DNA of 47,201 nucleotides from Dichomitus squalens LYAD-421 SS1 (Eukaryota; Basidiomycota; Agaricomycetes; Polyporales; Polyporaceae). Where the stretch lies: assembly GCF_000275845.1 (NCBI RefSeq), contig NW_006766896.1:516308-563508 (forward strand). Direction: 5' to 3'. The position numbers and the translations under genes are program-made. The notes under the pieces are model-generated. The model did no database searches. It was not told the origin of the DNA and saw only the letters and a program-made list of their open reading frames with translations. Shown here in pieces: positions 11,603 through 21,661 of the stretch (its first letter is position 1; each line of letters begins with the position of its first letter).

Positions 11603-12031
11603 ACATGCATGTTGGTGTGGGGCCGCCCAGAGTGGAAATGATCCGGGAGATGGGGAAACATGCATGTTTGCCCGGGCGACTGGCATACGGAAATTCCAGA
11701 AGCGTCTAGTTAATAGACACTCCCTGAAGTTCAACAGACCTATGGCGGAGTGGTCAGGACATGCAGATGTTAGCGCTTCAAGGCAGTGTTAGGTTCGAAC
11801 CTGGTGCCTCCCTCATCATTTATGATATCATTTTCATTTTCATTCATGTTATTTATGCGCGCAAACGTCATGCCGTTGAACATATAGCCACTAGAGTTGC
11901 TAATCTATGGGTACAAAGCGAGGAGGAAGCGCGAATGGCAACCAATACTGCGAGCGGTTGGCAGAACCTGAATAGGCAGGTGGTAGAACATGCATGTTTG
12001 ATACGCCTAATAGGCGGGGCAACATGCATGT
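11603..12031. promoter_or_regulatory. four copies of the palindrome acatgcatgt
   Basis: The perfect 10-bp palindrome acatgcatgt occurs at 11603-11612, 11658-11667, 11988-11997 and 12022-12031. Flanks often extend it to aacatgcatgttt. A near match (acatgcagatgt) starts at 11759. Clustered identical palindromes in non-coding DNA suggest a dimeric regulator's binding sites, or a repeated element. Confidence 0.55.
11737..11815 (+). tRNA. tRNA-like sequence with A and B boxes, degenerate
   Basis: The string tggcggagtggtcagg (from 11745) fits an RNA polymerase III A box. The string ggttcgaacct (about 11,793) fits a B box about 33 nt downstream, and short T-runs follow. Acceptor and anticodon stems do not pair well, so this is a tRNA relic or tRNA-derived element, not a working tRNA. 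Confidence 0.3.
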
Positions 12032-12055
12032 GCTGTTGTAGAATCTACGCAAGGT

Positions 12056-12352
12056 ATGCAGTACTGGCTTACCAGTGGATGGCGTGCTTCATTGTTCTGT
12101 ACCCCAACGGGTAAGTGCGGTATGCTTGAACAAGAGAAGCGGGTCGTACTCATCGAGGAGCGTCACAGTATTGAGCCTGCCAAGCAAGAGGTGCAAGTGT
12201 TTGTTAGCCCTAAAAAGGGCTCACAACTTCAGTTCCTGGGCAAGGACAAGACGTGTGAGAAGCGGAAGGAATTTGTCTGCAGGACAGTGGTGGTACAAGG
12301 ACAAGATGGGGACTTGAAGAAAACGCGGCCATCCGAGAGCTTTAAGGCTTAG
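12056..12352 (+). CDS. hypothetical 98-residue frame
   Basis: This open frame has a lysine- and glutamate-rich C-terminal half (EQEKRVVLIEERH, VFVSPKKGSQLQFLGKDK). No family was recognised. Its start overlaps the last acatgcatgt motif region. The hydrophilic composition is compatible with a real exon, but there is no supporting splice structure or neighbour. It could be a chance frame. Confidence 0.15.
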   Translation: MQYWLTSGWRASLFCTPTGKCGMLEQEKRVVLIEERHSIEPAKQEVQVFVSPKKGSQLQFLGKDKTCEKRKEFVCRTVVVQGQDGDLKKTRPSESFKA

Positions 12353-12573
12353 AGAGAGGAGCGAAAGCTTGTCCGAAATGGGAAATGACGCGTCTGGGCG
12401 TCAGATCATAATGACGGGCAGCGTCATCACTCCCGAAACAAGTTAAAGCCATAATCAACACGCTCTTGTGAGCCCTCTGACTTTGGGCGTTGTTCCCGTA
12501 CAAGGTAGCAACGCTCATCCACCTGTCGCCGCCGTTATGTACAGTGAGCTCGTATCATTCTCCCCCTTCTAAC

Positions 12574-13710
12574 TGCATGGACGCTAGCCCACCCTCTGTC
12601 TTGCAGCACTCTTCCTCTTCCGCTGTAGATTATACCGGGACTCCTGCTGGGCTAGTCAGCTCTCGTCCAACTACACCTCTCTCTGCCGACAGCCTTGCAC
12701 GTCGCCGGACTAGCTTTGGTGGCTCTAACGTCGTCCAAGATCCCTTGCGTTTCAACGTGCAGCCCACAAATACACCGCCTGGACCAGTCGCAGGTCCCTC
12801 ACACTCGGCGTGGTCGTCCGAAGACCCGTTCTATTCACCCACGGAGGATGAAGCACCGTTCCACACAGATTCACATTGTACAGGCGGAATGCGCTACCAG
12901 GACACCGGCGCGATGTGCTCGCACCCTCAGCTGGGCCAGTCATTTTCGAGAATCCGTCCTGCTCTTTGCTTACTCCGCCCCATTTGGCAGACGTGATGAT
13001 GGTCACGATCATTGACGCGAACAGTGCCTCTCGTGCCTGTGGTTGGGTCAGACCGCCCAGGGTTCCCACTGTGAGTGCACTTGGCGCAATCTTGAACTCT
13101 GCGTCACTGACATCCGAACCCCGCGGCCAACGGCATATCGTGGGGTGGCCTCCGCCCGCAGATGTTCGGGATTCACAGCGTGTACCACATGGTACCCATC
13201 TGTCTGGCGATTGGCGTCTTCTGTCCTTTGTCATTTATTGCCGCCGTAAGTCCCTCATGGGTCGTCTGTCGCGCTCTGGTGCATCTGACGAGCACTTGCT
13301 TAGTGGTACCAATGGCCTAAGGCGACATTGTTCAAAACTTCAGCACGCCTATAACCCTCCAGTACTCGTGCTTCCTGTCCGTCGGCATCAACACCTCGGT
13401 CGACCCGTCGATGGCGCGACTCCACGGACAGCACTCGCGACAACGACGAGGCTCACCTCGCGCCCAACATGTCCCGTGACGGCACAGGCAGCGAATGGGG
13501 CATGAGCCACAGCATGGATCCAGAACAATATTCAGGTGCGTTAGGCGCCTCGCAAGGGGCACGGTGCAGGATACTCTAAACAGCACTACTCCGCTGAGGA
13601 AGATTGGAACGACGCAAGACCGTGTCTCGCAACCTGAGACACGCTTCGTTACACGTCGTAAACCTCAGAGGGTACGGGTTAGAGGGTGCGCAAGACGACT
13701 TGCAGGTCGC
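12574..13710 (+). pseudogene. decayed N-terminal fragment of a Cch1-type voltage-gated calcium channel gene
   Basis: Cch1 is the large four-repeat calcium channel of fungal plasma membranes. Its cytoplasmic N-terminus is a long disordered Ser/Pro-rich region. This window has MDASPPSVLQHSSSSAVD, then SSRPTTPLSADSLARRRTSF, DPLRFN, SSEDPFYSPTEDE, NMSRDGTGSEWGMSHSMD, and finally KTVSRNLRHASLHVVNLRG followed by GYGLE. These come in the order of the region before the first channel repeat in basidiomycete homologues, as I remember them. The blocks sit in different frames with stops and an unrelated 450-bp stretch between them, and no transmembrane repeat follows. It is therefore a 5' gene fragment. 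The identification is from remembered sequence patterns only. Confidence 0.5.
13621..13643. repeat. 8-bp inverted repeat
   Basis: The arm cgtgtctc (13621-13628) pairs with gagacacg (13636-13643) across a 7-nt loop. It falls inside the calcium-channel relic and may be chance. Confidence 0.5.
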
Positions 13711-14329
13711 TCTAGATTTTCTCTTCATCTCACCTCGTACAAGCTCCCGTTGCATAGTGACTGTGGTTTTTGCGCTGTTGTTGTTACTGTAATCACACAG
13801 AGTCACGATACCGAACGCAAGAACATGGTGATGTAACACTGCTTCCTCGCTATATGCTCGTGTATAACATTGGACTTCCTTCGGAGACCTTCGCCCGTAT
13901 ACATACAGAATTGCGATCATCTATCCCGCCCAAGGCGATGCCTCCCTCCGAATTCACGCAGAACGGACCAATTAGCCCAATTGGCTTCGAAACCAATTTG
14001 GCACGATTTTAGCTCCCATGGCCAATCGACCCAATCATGGAAGATCGTTTTGCACTTTTGCTGATGTTCCTCATCATTACTCTAGCGCTTTTGAGATACC
14101 TGCTTGCGGATGTGCTTCTCTTTCTACAGACCAGCGGACGTCGGATCGTCTAGCCTCTAATACGAGGACGTAGCTGGTCGTTCCCCGTCACCTGCCCACT
14201 GATACACTCTTCTCGTACAGACATATCTGATGCCAAGCATACCACCGCTGCCATCAAGACAGTGAAGACATAGAACGCACGTAATGGTGCCACGATCCAC
14301 TCGCTCGAGAGGCACGAGAGGTTGGTGTC
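13711..14329. other. no gene seen
   Basis: Short frames only. There is no recognised domain, RNA or clear repeat between the calcium-channel relic and the WD40 relic. Confidence 0.4.
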
Positions 14330-14640
14330 AGCAGCATGCTTCTTCCCGTGTGGGAGGTATATCGCCTCTGCATCCAGTGACTTGACGGTGAGGGTGTGAA
14401 GGATCAGCGATGGGTCTTGTATGGCGACGCTCTCTGATCACGGCGACGCGGTCATGCATGTTGCATTCACTCCAGACGGGACAATGTTATGGTCTACAGG
14501 ATAGAATGGGACTGTCTTGGGTCGCCGAGTACAGGACATCATCCCGGACGACTTCAAATCGACCCACGCAGGGAACCGACTACCCTTGTTCCGCTTCGCT
14601 TCCCATATGTATAGATACATCAGAATGTGTGTATGCCAGA
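14330..14640 (+). pseudogene. WD40 C-terminal relic, inverted duplicate of the 44.2-45.3 kb gene
   Basis: The plus strand here closely matches the minus strand of 44,200-44,510, including cgtgtgggaggtatatcgcc and ttgcattcactccagacggg. It encodes the last two WD repeats (PCGRYIASAS, HVAFTPDGTMLWSTG, VLGRRVQDIIPDDF). In-frame stops replace residues after LTVRV (gtgtga) and after STG (ggatag). Similarity continues past the stop into the 3' flank (cgcttcgcttcccatatgta), so a genomic segment was copied rather than an mRNA-coding piece alone. The inverted-repeat element starts about 90 bp downstream. Confidence 0.8.
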
Positions 14641-14816
14641 TATACGTACAGCCTCGTTCTCGACTCTCGTAATCTTTATACCCTTGTTCGCTGGTCTATA
14701 CAACTGTCGTTGATGTAGAGCCTTGTAGAGACTACAACGAGGTTTGCAAACCTCTGGGATATCGGGCCAGGCAGGTATCAAACCTCCCAACCCACGCGGT
14801 CTTAGTGATACGCGTC

Positions 14817-14905
14817 GGTTAGAGTTTCGGTTAGGGTTCGGTTAGGGTTCGGGTTTGGGTTCGGGTTTGGGTTCGGTTAGGGTTTGGGTTTGGGTTTGGG
14901 TTAGG
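14817..14905 (+). repeat. telomere-like repeat array (ttaggg / ttcggg / tttggg)
   Basis: About 90 bp of irregular repeats built from ggttaggg, ggttcggg and ggtttggg units occur here. TTAGGG is the usual basidiomycete telomere repeat. The array is interrupted and degenerate, and it sits entirely inside the inverted-repeat element. Confidence 0.8.
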
Positions 14906-14987
14906 CGATACTCACACCTCCTCCTCCCCCAAGAGGGGAGGCCGTCTGTATTTATCGCGCGAACGAGGCTTTAGAGTGCCCGCCTGA

Positions 14988-15040
14988 GTGCTCCCGGCTC
15001 GGGGGACCCCCCGAGCGCAGCGAGGGAGGGGAGGGAGCAC
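14988..15040. repeat. nested GC-rich hairpin inside the element
   Basis: The outer arms gtgctccc (14988-14995) and gggagcac (15033-15040) enclose the inner arms gctcggggg (14997-15005) and cccccgagc (15008-15016). It would form a stable stem in single-stranded DNA or RNA. Confidence 0.65.
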
Positions 15041-15443
15041 AAATGGCGGGTCCTCTTCGCGCAAACCCTAAAATCTTGCATCAAGCGCCACAATACCAAT
15101 TGGGGCACTTTGATCATCAAAACTTGCGCGCTGATGCGCCCATAGCGCCGGCGCCGGCGGTCTTCAATGTCGCGCGTCCCCCACCCTCCTCACCCGCCAC
15201 GCCTGCACAACACTCTGCATCTGTTGGAAAAATGCTGCCTCGTCAATTACTGCGACCTCCTCAGAGGGAGTACGGTTTTTACTTGAGCTCCTGGAAGTTG
15301 CCTCGAGTACGTAGACCGTTCTAGCTATCAAAATCTGATGCGCCCGTATTGATGTCCCAGGCTAACAGCCAATCATATGCGTGACTGGGAGGTCTCATAC
15401 CTCCCTGGCCCGATATCCCAGAGGTTTACATACCTCGTTGTAG

Positions 15444-15949
15444 GCTACTCGAGCCTTGTCCTTCCTCCGTATTCGCCGAATCACACATGATCCTTCTCCA
15501 CCCCAGATTCTACACAGGAACGAGAGATCATACGGGCGTACGTCGTGGAAAGAAAGCACGGGTCATCCTGTTTAGAACCGCAGCGCTGCAGTGGGGACAT
15601 GATGAGCAACTGTCTTCGCCTCACTCAAGTTTGAAAGTGGAGGGCGCATAGCCAGTACCAACAGACTCCCGTCATCTCATGTACTGATACTGCCGTCAAT
15701 GGTCTGTCAATGAGCATAAACAATCCGGCCTGCACCGTGGTTCCAGCGATTACACTCGATTCAATGGAAACGGTAGAGAGTTACGAGATTGGTATATTGT
15801 AAACCAGGACTGATTATGCGTGTGTACAGCTTATGACGTCCGTCCGCGACCCGATCGTCTTCGCCATTCAAAGTAGCGTCTGTGGACAAGCAACTTGTCA
15901 GCGAATATAACGCCGCAATGTACATGACTTTACATACCGTCGCAATCTT
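15444..15949. other. intergenic
   Basis: No gene or strong repeat was recognised between the inverted-repeat element and the 3' end of the small secreted protein gene. Confidence 0.5.
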
Positions 15950-16711
15950 TCACGCCGCACTCAAATACGCAGACGCATGGACAGCCGCGGCTGCCGTACC
16001 AGTAACCTTGGGGGCTACATCCACCACGTTTGCGGCACCAGTCGGGATAGTGACATGGCGCACCTTAATGCTGTTGAGGGTTACGGTGGTGTGTGGGCGA
16101 GGAACGACGGCCGCAGTGCGCGAGAGACCAACGGTACGCGCGTGGAGCTCTGCGTTGACCTCTCCCTCGCAGCCGGTTTCGACATCAGCAGCAGAGACGG
16201 AAACGCCAGCAGCTGCATCCGCGCGAGGTAAGTGAGCGTTCGGGGGCGTCGCGGTCGGCAAAGGCACGATGACGGTGGGGATGCTCCCCACGGGATCTGT
16301 CGCCGCGCGCACCGCGATGGTCTTGTCGCCGTTGCCAAAGGGAGGCAGAGGTACGGCGCCAACGGAGGTCTTTGGTAGGCGGACACTGTCGAAGTCGAGG
16401 ACGCGGCGTTCGTGTTGTTGCCATATGGAACTCGGGACCGACTTCGCGGACGTTGCGGCGGCAGCAGGCACAGATGTAATGACTTGAGGAGCAGTGACAG
16501 TATTCAAGACGCTCGATGGGCTGTTGACAGAACGCAGCTCAGCCGGGTTGGCATGTATAGAAGTGGTGAGGGAAGCGAGAGACGTAGTGTCTATGGGCAC
16601 AGCGGAGGCTGAGCCATGTACACAATTCAATTAGCGCAAGGGTCTCTATGGTCGCAGAAATAGCATACCACCAGCAACGAGAGCGGCAAGGATGAAGTTA
16701 AGGTGCATCAT
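15950..16711 (-). CDS. small secreted protein, two exons
   Basis: Exon 1 (16711-16669) encodes MMHLNFILAALVAG plus the first base of the next codon. A 60-nt intron (GTATGC...CTCAG) in phase 1 joins exon 2 (16608-15950). The 233-residue product starts with a signal peptide (cleavage probably after GASA) and is rich in Ala, Thr, Val and Pro. It has no recognised catalytic domain and very few cysteines. The exon layout, a short hydrophobic exon ending in G and a phase-1 intron followed by a codon completed to Ala, is the same as in the genes at 31,739 and 33,534. This suggests a dispersed family of secreted or wall-associated proteins. An ATG two codons into the exon could also be used. Confidence 0.6.
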
Positions 16712-18209
16712 CGTGATCACGAGCGACAAAGGGTAAGGACTGAAAAGAGTGACGTGGGCGGGGATCAAGGTGGAGACCTAGGAAGACGCGGAGGAACGAC
16801 GTTTCCTGGTGGGCAGAGAAGGGCTTTATACCACGACGGTGCCGATAGCGAATTAGACGTTTGCCTTCGCCGTCTCCGCAAGCCGGATAGGCGGTAATAG
16901 GCGAGCCCACTTGTGACAGCTCGCAAAGGAAAATGGCTCGCTACCAACAGTTCCCTGAGCGTAATTGTCGCCTGCAACACCTTGCGTCGCTTCTGAGGTG
17001 AAGAGCCACCTCGTGGCAGTCGTTTTAGCGGCGGGTAGGCGCAATCGGCGATTCGAGGGTGTCCTGAAGTGTGACAGGCCACGTATTCACAGAAACTCAG
17101 ACCTTTACAGAAGAAAGCAGGATCTTCCCGAGTAGACGGTGAATCTGGAGGCGATGGAGAACACATCATCTTGAAGAACGAAGAAGTAAAGTGACCGCCG
17201 TGTGTCGTCCATACAGGCAATATAACTCACTTGGATCATTTATGCTCATGCAATATATGAAGAAATCACAATGCGTGCATGCTGGCGAGGCCCTGTTGTA
17301 GTCAAGATCAGTCAATCCATATACCAGGCCGAATAGCAGCATGCGAGTCGATTGAAGTGCCATGGGCGCTTGGTGGCGAACCCGCACGTGAACATGACCT
17401 GGGTTTAGGGCCGGTTGGTGAAAACCACCGGCGCGACTCAACCTCGCAGCATAACTTGTTCTTCTAATCTCCGTCATGAGAAGCTAGTCCCTATGCCTGC
17501 CGAAGTCATAATACATCATCCTTTGCATCGAACGTGACAGACTATGGCATGAGAGTCGCGTATACCCCACCTGCCGAGCTCGCAGGGACACGCCACCGGA
17601 TGCCTGACAATGCAGCGGTCTCGTATCGACTATCAACAGGTTGTGAGTGCACATATTTTTCACGGTCAATGCTAGCTCCCAGATGGGATATTCTGGGGGC
17701 TAAGATATATACGATTCTCAACGCCGACCTGCATCATCCAAGCAGCGTGTGACATGTCTCCTTGTATGTCGTTGTTGGACGAGTGTTCGTGCCTCATCGA
17801 GCGGCGAACCCGTTTCAGGGCATATAAACTCGCCGCGATCGGTGGTCATGCACTGTTATGCTTTGCTCAGGAGCCGCTGGGCAGAGGTATGTTGCTCCGT
17901 CTGTTTGGAGGAGAAGCGAGCTAAAGATAGATACCAGTTCAAGTCCGATGCAGGCTGGTGGACGTTGGAAGCGCACAATTCTCCGGAGTTGGGCAGTAGA
18001 CGATCTTCCTCATCCACTCCTAGGAGTTCGCTATGGTAGAACCGGAGGCCAGAAGCAGCCCTAATCCACCACGCCTCACATAACTTTAAATTGAGCGGGC
18101 GATCCCGCCGCGATCTAGGTTCAGTAGATGAGAAGCATCGATGAGAATGAGGGTCATATAAGAACGCTCGAAGCATCCGCAGAAAGTCGTCACCATTAGC
18201 ATAGCAGCG
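16712..18209. other. intergenic, about 1.5 kb
   Basis: Several short frames exist on both strands. One of 172 residues on the minus strand (17856-18374) runs antisense into the alcohol dehydrogenase and is a shadow. No family, repeat or RNA was recognised. The stretch probably holds the promoters of the secreted protein (minus) and the dehydrogenase (plus). Confidence 0.45.
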
Positions 18210-19532
18210 ATGGCGCGGTCTCTTCCTCATCCTGACTCCTACCCAGCTTACGCTTTCCTCCAGAAGGACGGGGACCTCCAAAGAATTACCGTCCCGTGGA
18301 GAGACCCTACTGAAGGCGAGATTGTAGTCAAAATACTTGCATGTGGCGTATGTGGCAGGTGAGCAGGGACTCATGAGCTGCCGTCCACGCAGCTCTTCAA
18401 GCTGATCTATCCATCAGCGATGAGGCTGCTCGGGGGACGTTCCGGATCCCCATCCAGTACCCTCGCATTCCGGGCCACGAGATAGTCGGTGACGTCGTTG
18501 CTATCCCCGCAACTGAGAAGATATGGACGCTGGGTCAACGCGTAGGAGGCGGCTGGCATGGCGGCCACTGCCTCAGCTGCTCTCGATGCCGCGTCGGCGA
18601 CTACATCACCTGCGAGAAGAAGACCATCAACGGTACGTTGATTAATGCATGGACCTCTTCGCACTGATTACGAACGACGCGTACAGGGACCTTACGAGAT
18701 GGCGGATATGCCGAGTACGCAATTCTGAGGTCTGAGGCTGTTGCCGCACTTCCGGACGACCTGGACCCAGCTGAGGCGGCCCCACTTCTATGTGCGGCTG
18801 TGACCTGTTTCAGTAGGTTGATTACCCTTGGGTCTCGTTTCTCCAGTGGCTGATACGAATGGGCGTATTGAGATGCTCTACGGCACATGAACGCGCGTCC
18901 GCCAGATTATGTCGCTGTCCAGGGTATTGGGTAGGTTCTTCCCTTAGCTTCGCATTCCCTCCTCTGATCGCAGATCCATAGCGGGCTGGGTCACCTGGCA
19001 CTCCAGATCGCGAAGGCCATGGGCTTCCGTGTCATTGCACTGTCTTCTGGTCCAGGAAAGGAATCGCTGGCTCGCTCCTTGGGTGCACACGAGTACGTCG
19101 ATGGCTCAAAGGTGGATCAAGCAGAGGCACTCCGGGCTCTCGGTGGCGCCAAGGTCATTATGTGCACTGCCCCCAGCTCGGATGCCGCCCAGAAGCTTAT
19201 ACCTGGTCTCGCTGTGGACGGGACTTTGCTCTTGCTCATGCTCGAGTCCGAGCCCATGACAATCTCGCCGAGTGAGTTAGTCGATGATCGCTGACTGCTA
19301 CTTGGGCGCTGACGGTCTCCGCGTGCTAGCCCAGCTACTGGGGAAGCGCCTGTCGATCAGAGGCTGGGCGGTCGGGCATGCTACCGACAGCGAGGATTGC
19401 GTCGCGTTCGCTCGCACGCACGATGTAAAATGCTTGGTGGAGAAGTTCCCCTTGGAGAAAGCTCAGGAGGCTTACAATCGTCGCTCATCTGCAAAATTCC
19501 GTGCTGTAATCGTTCCAGGGCTCACTGCATGA
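18210..19532 (+). CDS. zinc-dependent alcohol dehydrogenase (AdhP-like medium-chain family)
   Basis: The enzyme oxidises alcohols or reduces aldehydes with NAD(P)(H), and is probably cytosolic. Exons 18210-18358, 18418-18632, 18687-18812, 18873-18930, 18982-19271 and 19330-19532 join in phase to 346 residues, a normal length. Catalytic-zinc ligands are visible in CGVCGSDE and PGHE, with the third in LLCAAVTCF. The structural zinc site has its four cysteines (GGHCLSCSRCRVGDYITC). The Rossmann motif is GIGGLGHLA. Intron 3 must end at ttgag and intron 5 at ctag to keep the family sequence (FNALRHMNARPPDYVAVQG; SPTQLLGKRLSIRGWAVG). No defects were found. The neighbouring hydrolase lies 511 bp downstream on the same strand, and the A-T-R reductase beyond it makes aldehydes, a possible shared substrate. 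Confidence 0.92.
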
Positions 19533-20043
19533 ACAGTGTCGTTTTGTATCCCTAATATAGACTCGTTCAATCGTGGAAGCGTGTTTATATGAAGGGTAGG
19601 GCGGATAACGGACGAATTCAAGCTAAGACATTCCAATATTCGGGCCAGTCTACAAGCAACCGCCACACCTGGCCTATGGTCCGTAGGCGCAGCATCACGG
19701 TCGTCCCATTCTCGACTTCGCACGAAGTGCTACCTAACTGTGCCGGTGCTATGCCGGCAGTGATACGTCTTCACCATGACACGAGCCGAGTTCTGTACAC
19801 TTCATGTGGGCGAAAACACTGACACTGTTACTTCCAATGTGCAATGCAATCATAACAGCGGCGTCCAGTCCATGACTTTACGGTACTTTTGTATACCAGC
19901 GGCGCTCAGTTCAGGAGGGTTCATGAACGTTCATGCGCCACTTGTCGGTGCGCCTACGTTTCGGTTACGAGAACATCGCATTTAAAAGTGTGCAAGGTCT
20001 GTTGTCTGTGGACCTCAGCCTTCCTCCCTTCCTTATTCCCACA
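19533..20043. other. intergenic, presumed promoter of the hydrolase
   Basis: No gene was recognised. The final 40 bases before the ATG are pyrimidine-rich (cctcagccttcctcccttcc). Confidence 0.45.
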
Positions 20044-21445
20044 ATGCCCTCCAGTCTAGCTGTAGATACCCACATCCTCAGTCTGAAAGCCCATGGCGAA
20101 GATCTTGAGACGTATGTGAAGCGCTACAGGTTGCCTGCCAACCCAAATGCGGGCGGTAGAAAGGCGCTCTCCAGGAACGATTCGGTAACGATCTTACTCT
20201 TACACGGGCTTGGCTGTGGTACGTCTTTGCACCGTTATCAAGCTCTCCCCGCTCAAAACTGGCATAGTGAAAGAACAATGGGAACCCACCATCGAGCGGT
20301 TGTTCGAGCTTGAGAAAGCAGGTCCTGGGCTGAGGCAAAGGCCGACTATCTGTGAAGTTTGGTCAATCGAGTGTCCTGACCACGGCCAGAGTGCGTTATT
20401 GAACGAGACCGTGCTGAGAGGACGGGTAGAGCCGGTGAGTGAGTGATTTCCATGAATTCTACGCACATGACAGCCTATCAACGCCCATTGAACAGTGTGT
20501 CGCACGTACGCCTTGACTGTCTTGGCTCTATTCCGATCAGGACTCCTCGCACAATCGCTTAAGCCAAGGTTTGTGTTAGTAGGCCAATGCGGAGGGGCAG
20601 TTACTGCGTCAGTGCCTAAGACATCCTCTCGAACATCACGTCTAACCCCTCCTCTAATTCATAGTGTTCTATCCACGATGATGTTCCGGGAGCCGTCCGG
20701 AGTCCCGTTTACCTCTATCATCCTGATAAACCCATGGTTCTACAGCGCGCAATTGATCAAGGTCAATGCTGACGCCCGGAGAGAGGCATCGCAATATGCG
20801 GAGTATAGCAAGACTATACCCGATATCTGGAGGAGCCGTGAAGAGGCGCTTCGATATCTCAAGGCGGAGAAGTATCATCGGAGTTGGCATCCTCAAGTGC
20901 TTGAGCAGTTTGTGGTAAGGTCCTTCCTAAAAACGGTTGATGTGCTTACGGGTCTGACATATCGTTAGAAATCCGGAGTTACTTCGTTGCCATCTCGAGC
21001 ATACCCACTCGAAACAGAAGGCGTAACGCTCGTATATCCGAGGACGATAGAGCGGAGGGCCATGCAGTTGCTGTACGAGGTTCAGCCCATGCTGCAGCAT
21101 CTACGCCACTTGGGCCACCGTGTCCCCGTGCACGTGGCATTCGGTGAGATACAGTCGACGGCGTAAGTTCGAATGCAAAGAGATTCCGTGTTCGGAGTTA
21201 AGATTTCAGGCTTCACAGAACTCAAGAGTTCCAGCGAGCGGTCAGCAACGAAGTCGAAAGTCTTGCCTCAATCAGATACCTACCCAGGACTGGACTAAGA
21301 GTGCGTTCCCCTTGTTCATTATAAGTGTATGTTGACTCACTGATATGTACCTTAGGCCATCCAGCAATCTCCGCGGCTTGTAGCTGAAGTAATATGGGAT
21401 GTTGTAGCGGGTATAACGAACCATTTTGAGAGTTCTAGGCTGTGA
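20044..21445 (+). CDS. alpha/beta-hydrolase fold protein with altered triad
   Basis: The product belongs to the fungal family with a LLLLHGLG strand and an EQWEPTIERLF segment. Exons 20044-20218, 20268-20438, 20496-20914, 20969-21162, 21210-21300 and 21356-21445 join in phase to 379 residues ending VAGITNHFESSRL. The nucleophile elbow, normally GHSAG, reads GQCGG (in FVLVGQCGGAVTA). The region where the catalytic His is expected reads PRTGLRAIQQSP rather than a TGH motif. The protein may thus use Cys, or be non-catalytic. After AVTAS there is an 18-residue stretch (VPKTSSRTSRL...) that looks like an old intron (gtgcct...catag, 53 nt). Splicing it would shift the frame, so reading through is the only in-frame option. 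It is convergent with the A-T-R gene, 216 bp apart. No signal peptide is seen. Confidence 0.75.
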
Positions 21446-21661
21446 AGGGAGTCTAAATCGTTAGAGACACGGGGAACACATGATCGTAGGAGACCAGCTT
21501 CAAGGAGCTGGAACGAATACATATGCTTGTGGAAAATTCTTGGACCCGTTTGATATTTACCAGTAACAACACAATCTGGTCGCTGTCGCATGTCGCGTAT
21601 ATACATGGCCTGATCCGAACCCACCCTTATGTATGATATATACCACCGCGGAGTGTAGAGC

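Larger units (their letters stand above)
14732..15443. mobile_element. non-autonomous element with about 65-bp terminal inverted repeats
   Basis: The left end from 14732 (ctacaacgagg...) and the reverse complement of the right end, ending at 15443, match at roughly 85% over about 65 bp. The block aaacctctgggatatcgggc is identical in both. The left repeat contains a perfect 16-bp palindrome (gaggtttgcaaacctc, 14739-14754). A 9-bp direct repeat, gagccttgt, flanks the element at 14718-14726 and 15451-15459, a few bases outside the repeats. Nine-base target duplications would suit a Mutator-like element. The interior is non-coding apart from a 93-residue Pro/Ala-rich frame (15043-15324) of doubtful reality. 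It holds the telomere-like array and a GC-rich hairpin. Confidence 0.7.

Noticed and set aside
14817..14905. A true chromosome end
   Set aside because: Repeats are short, degenerate and enclosed by the inverted repeats of an element, with genes continuing on both sides.
17856..18374. 172-residue minus-strand frame
   Set aside because: It is antisense to the first exon of the alcohol dehydrogenase and has no recognised domain.
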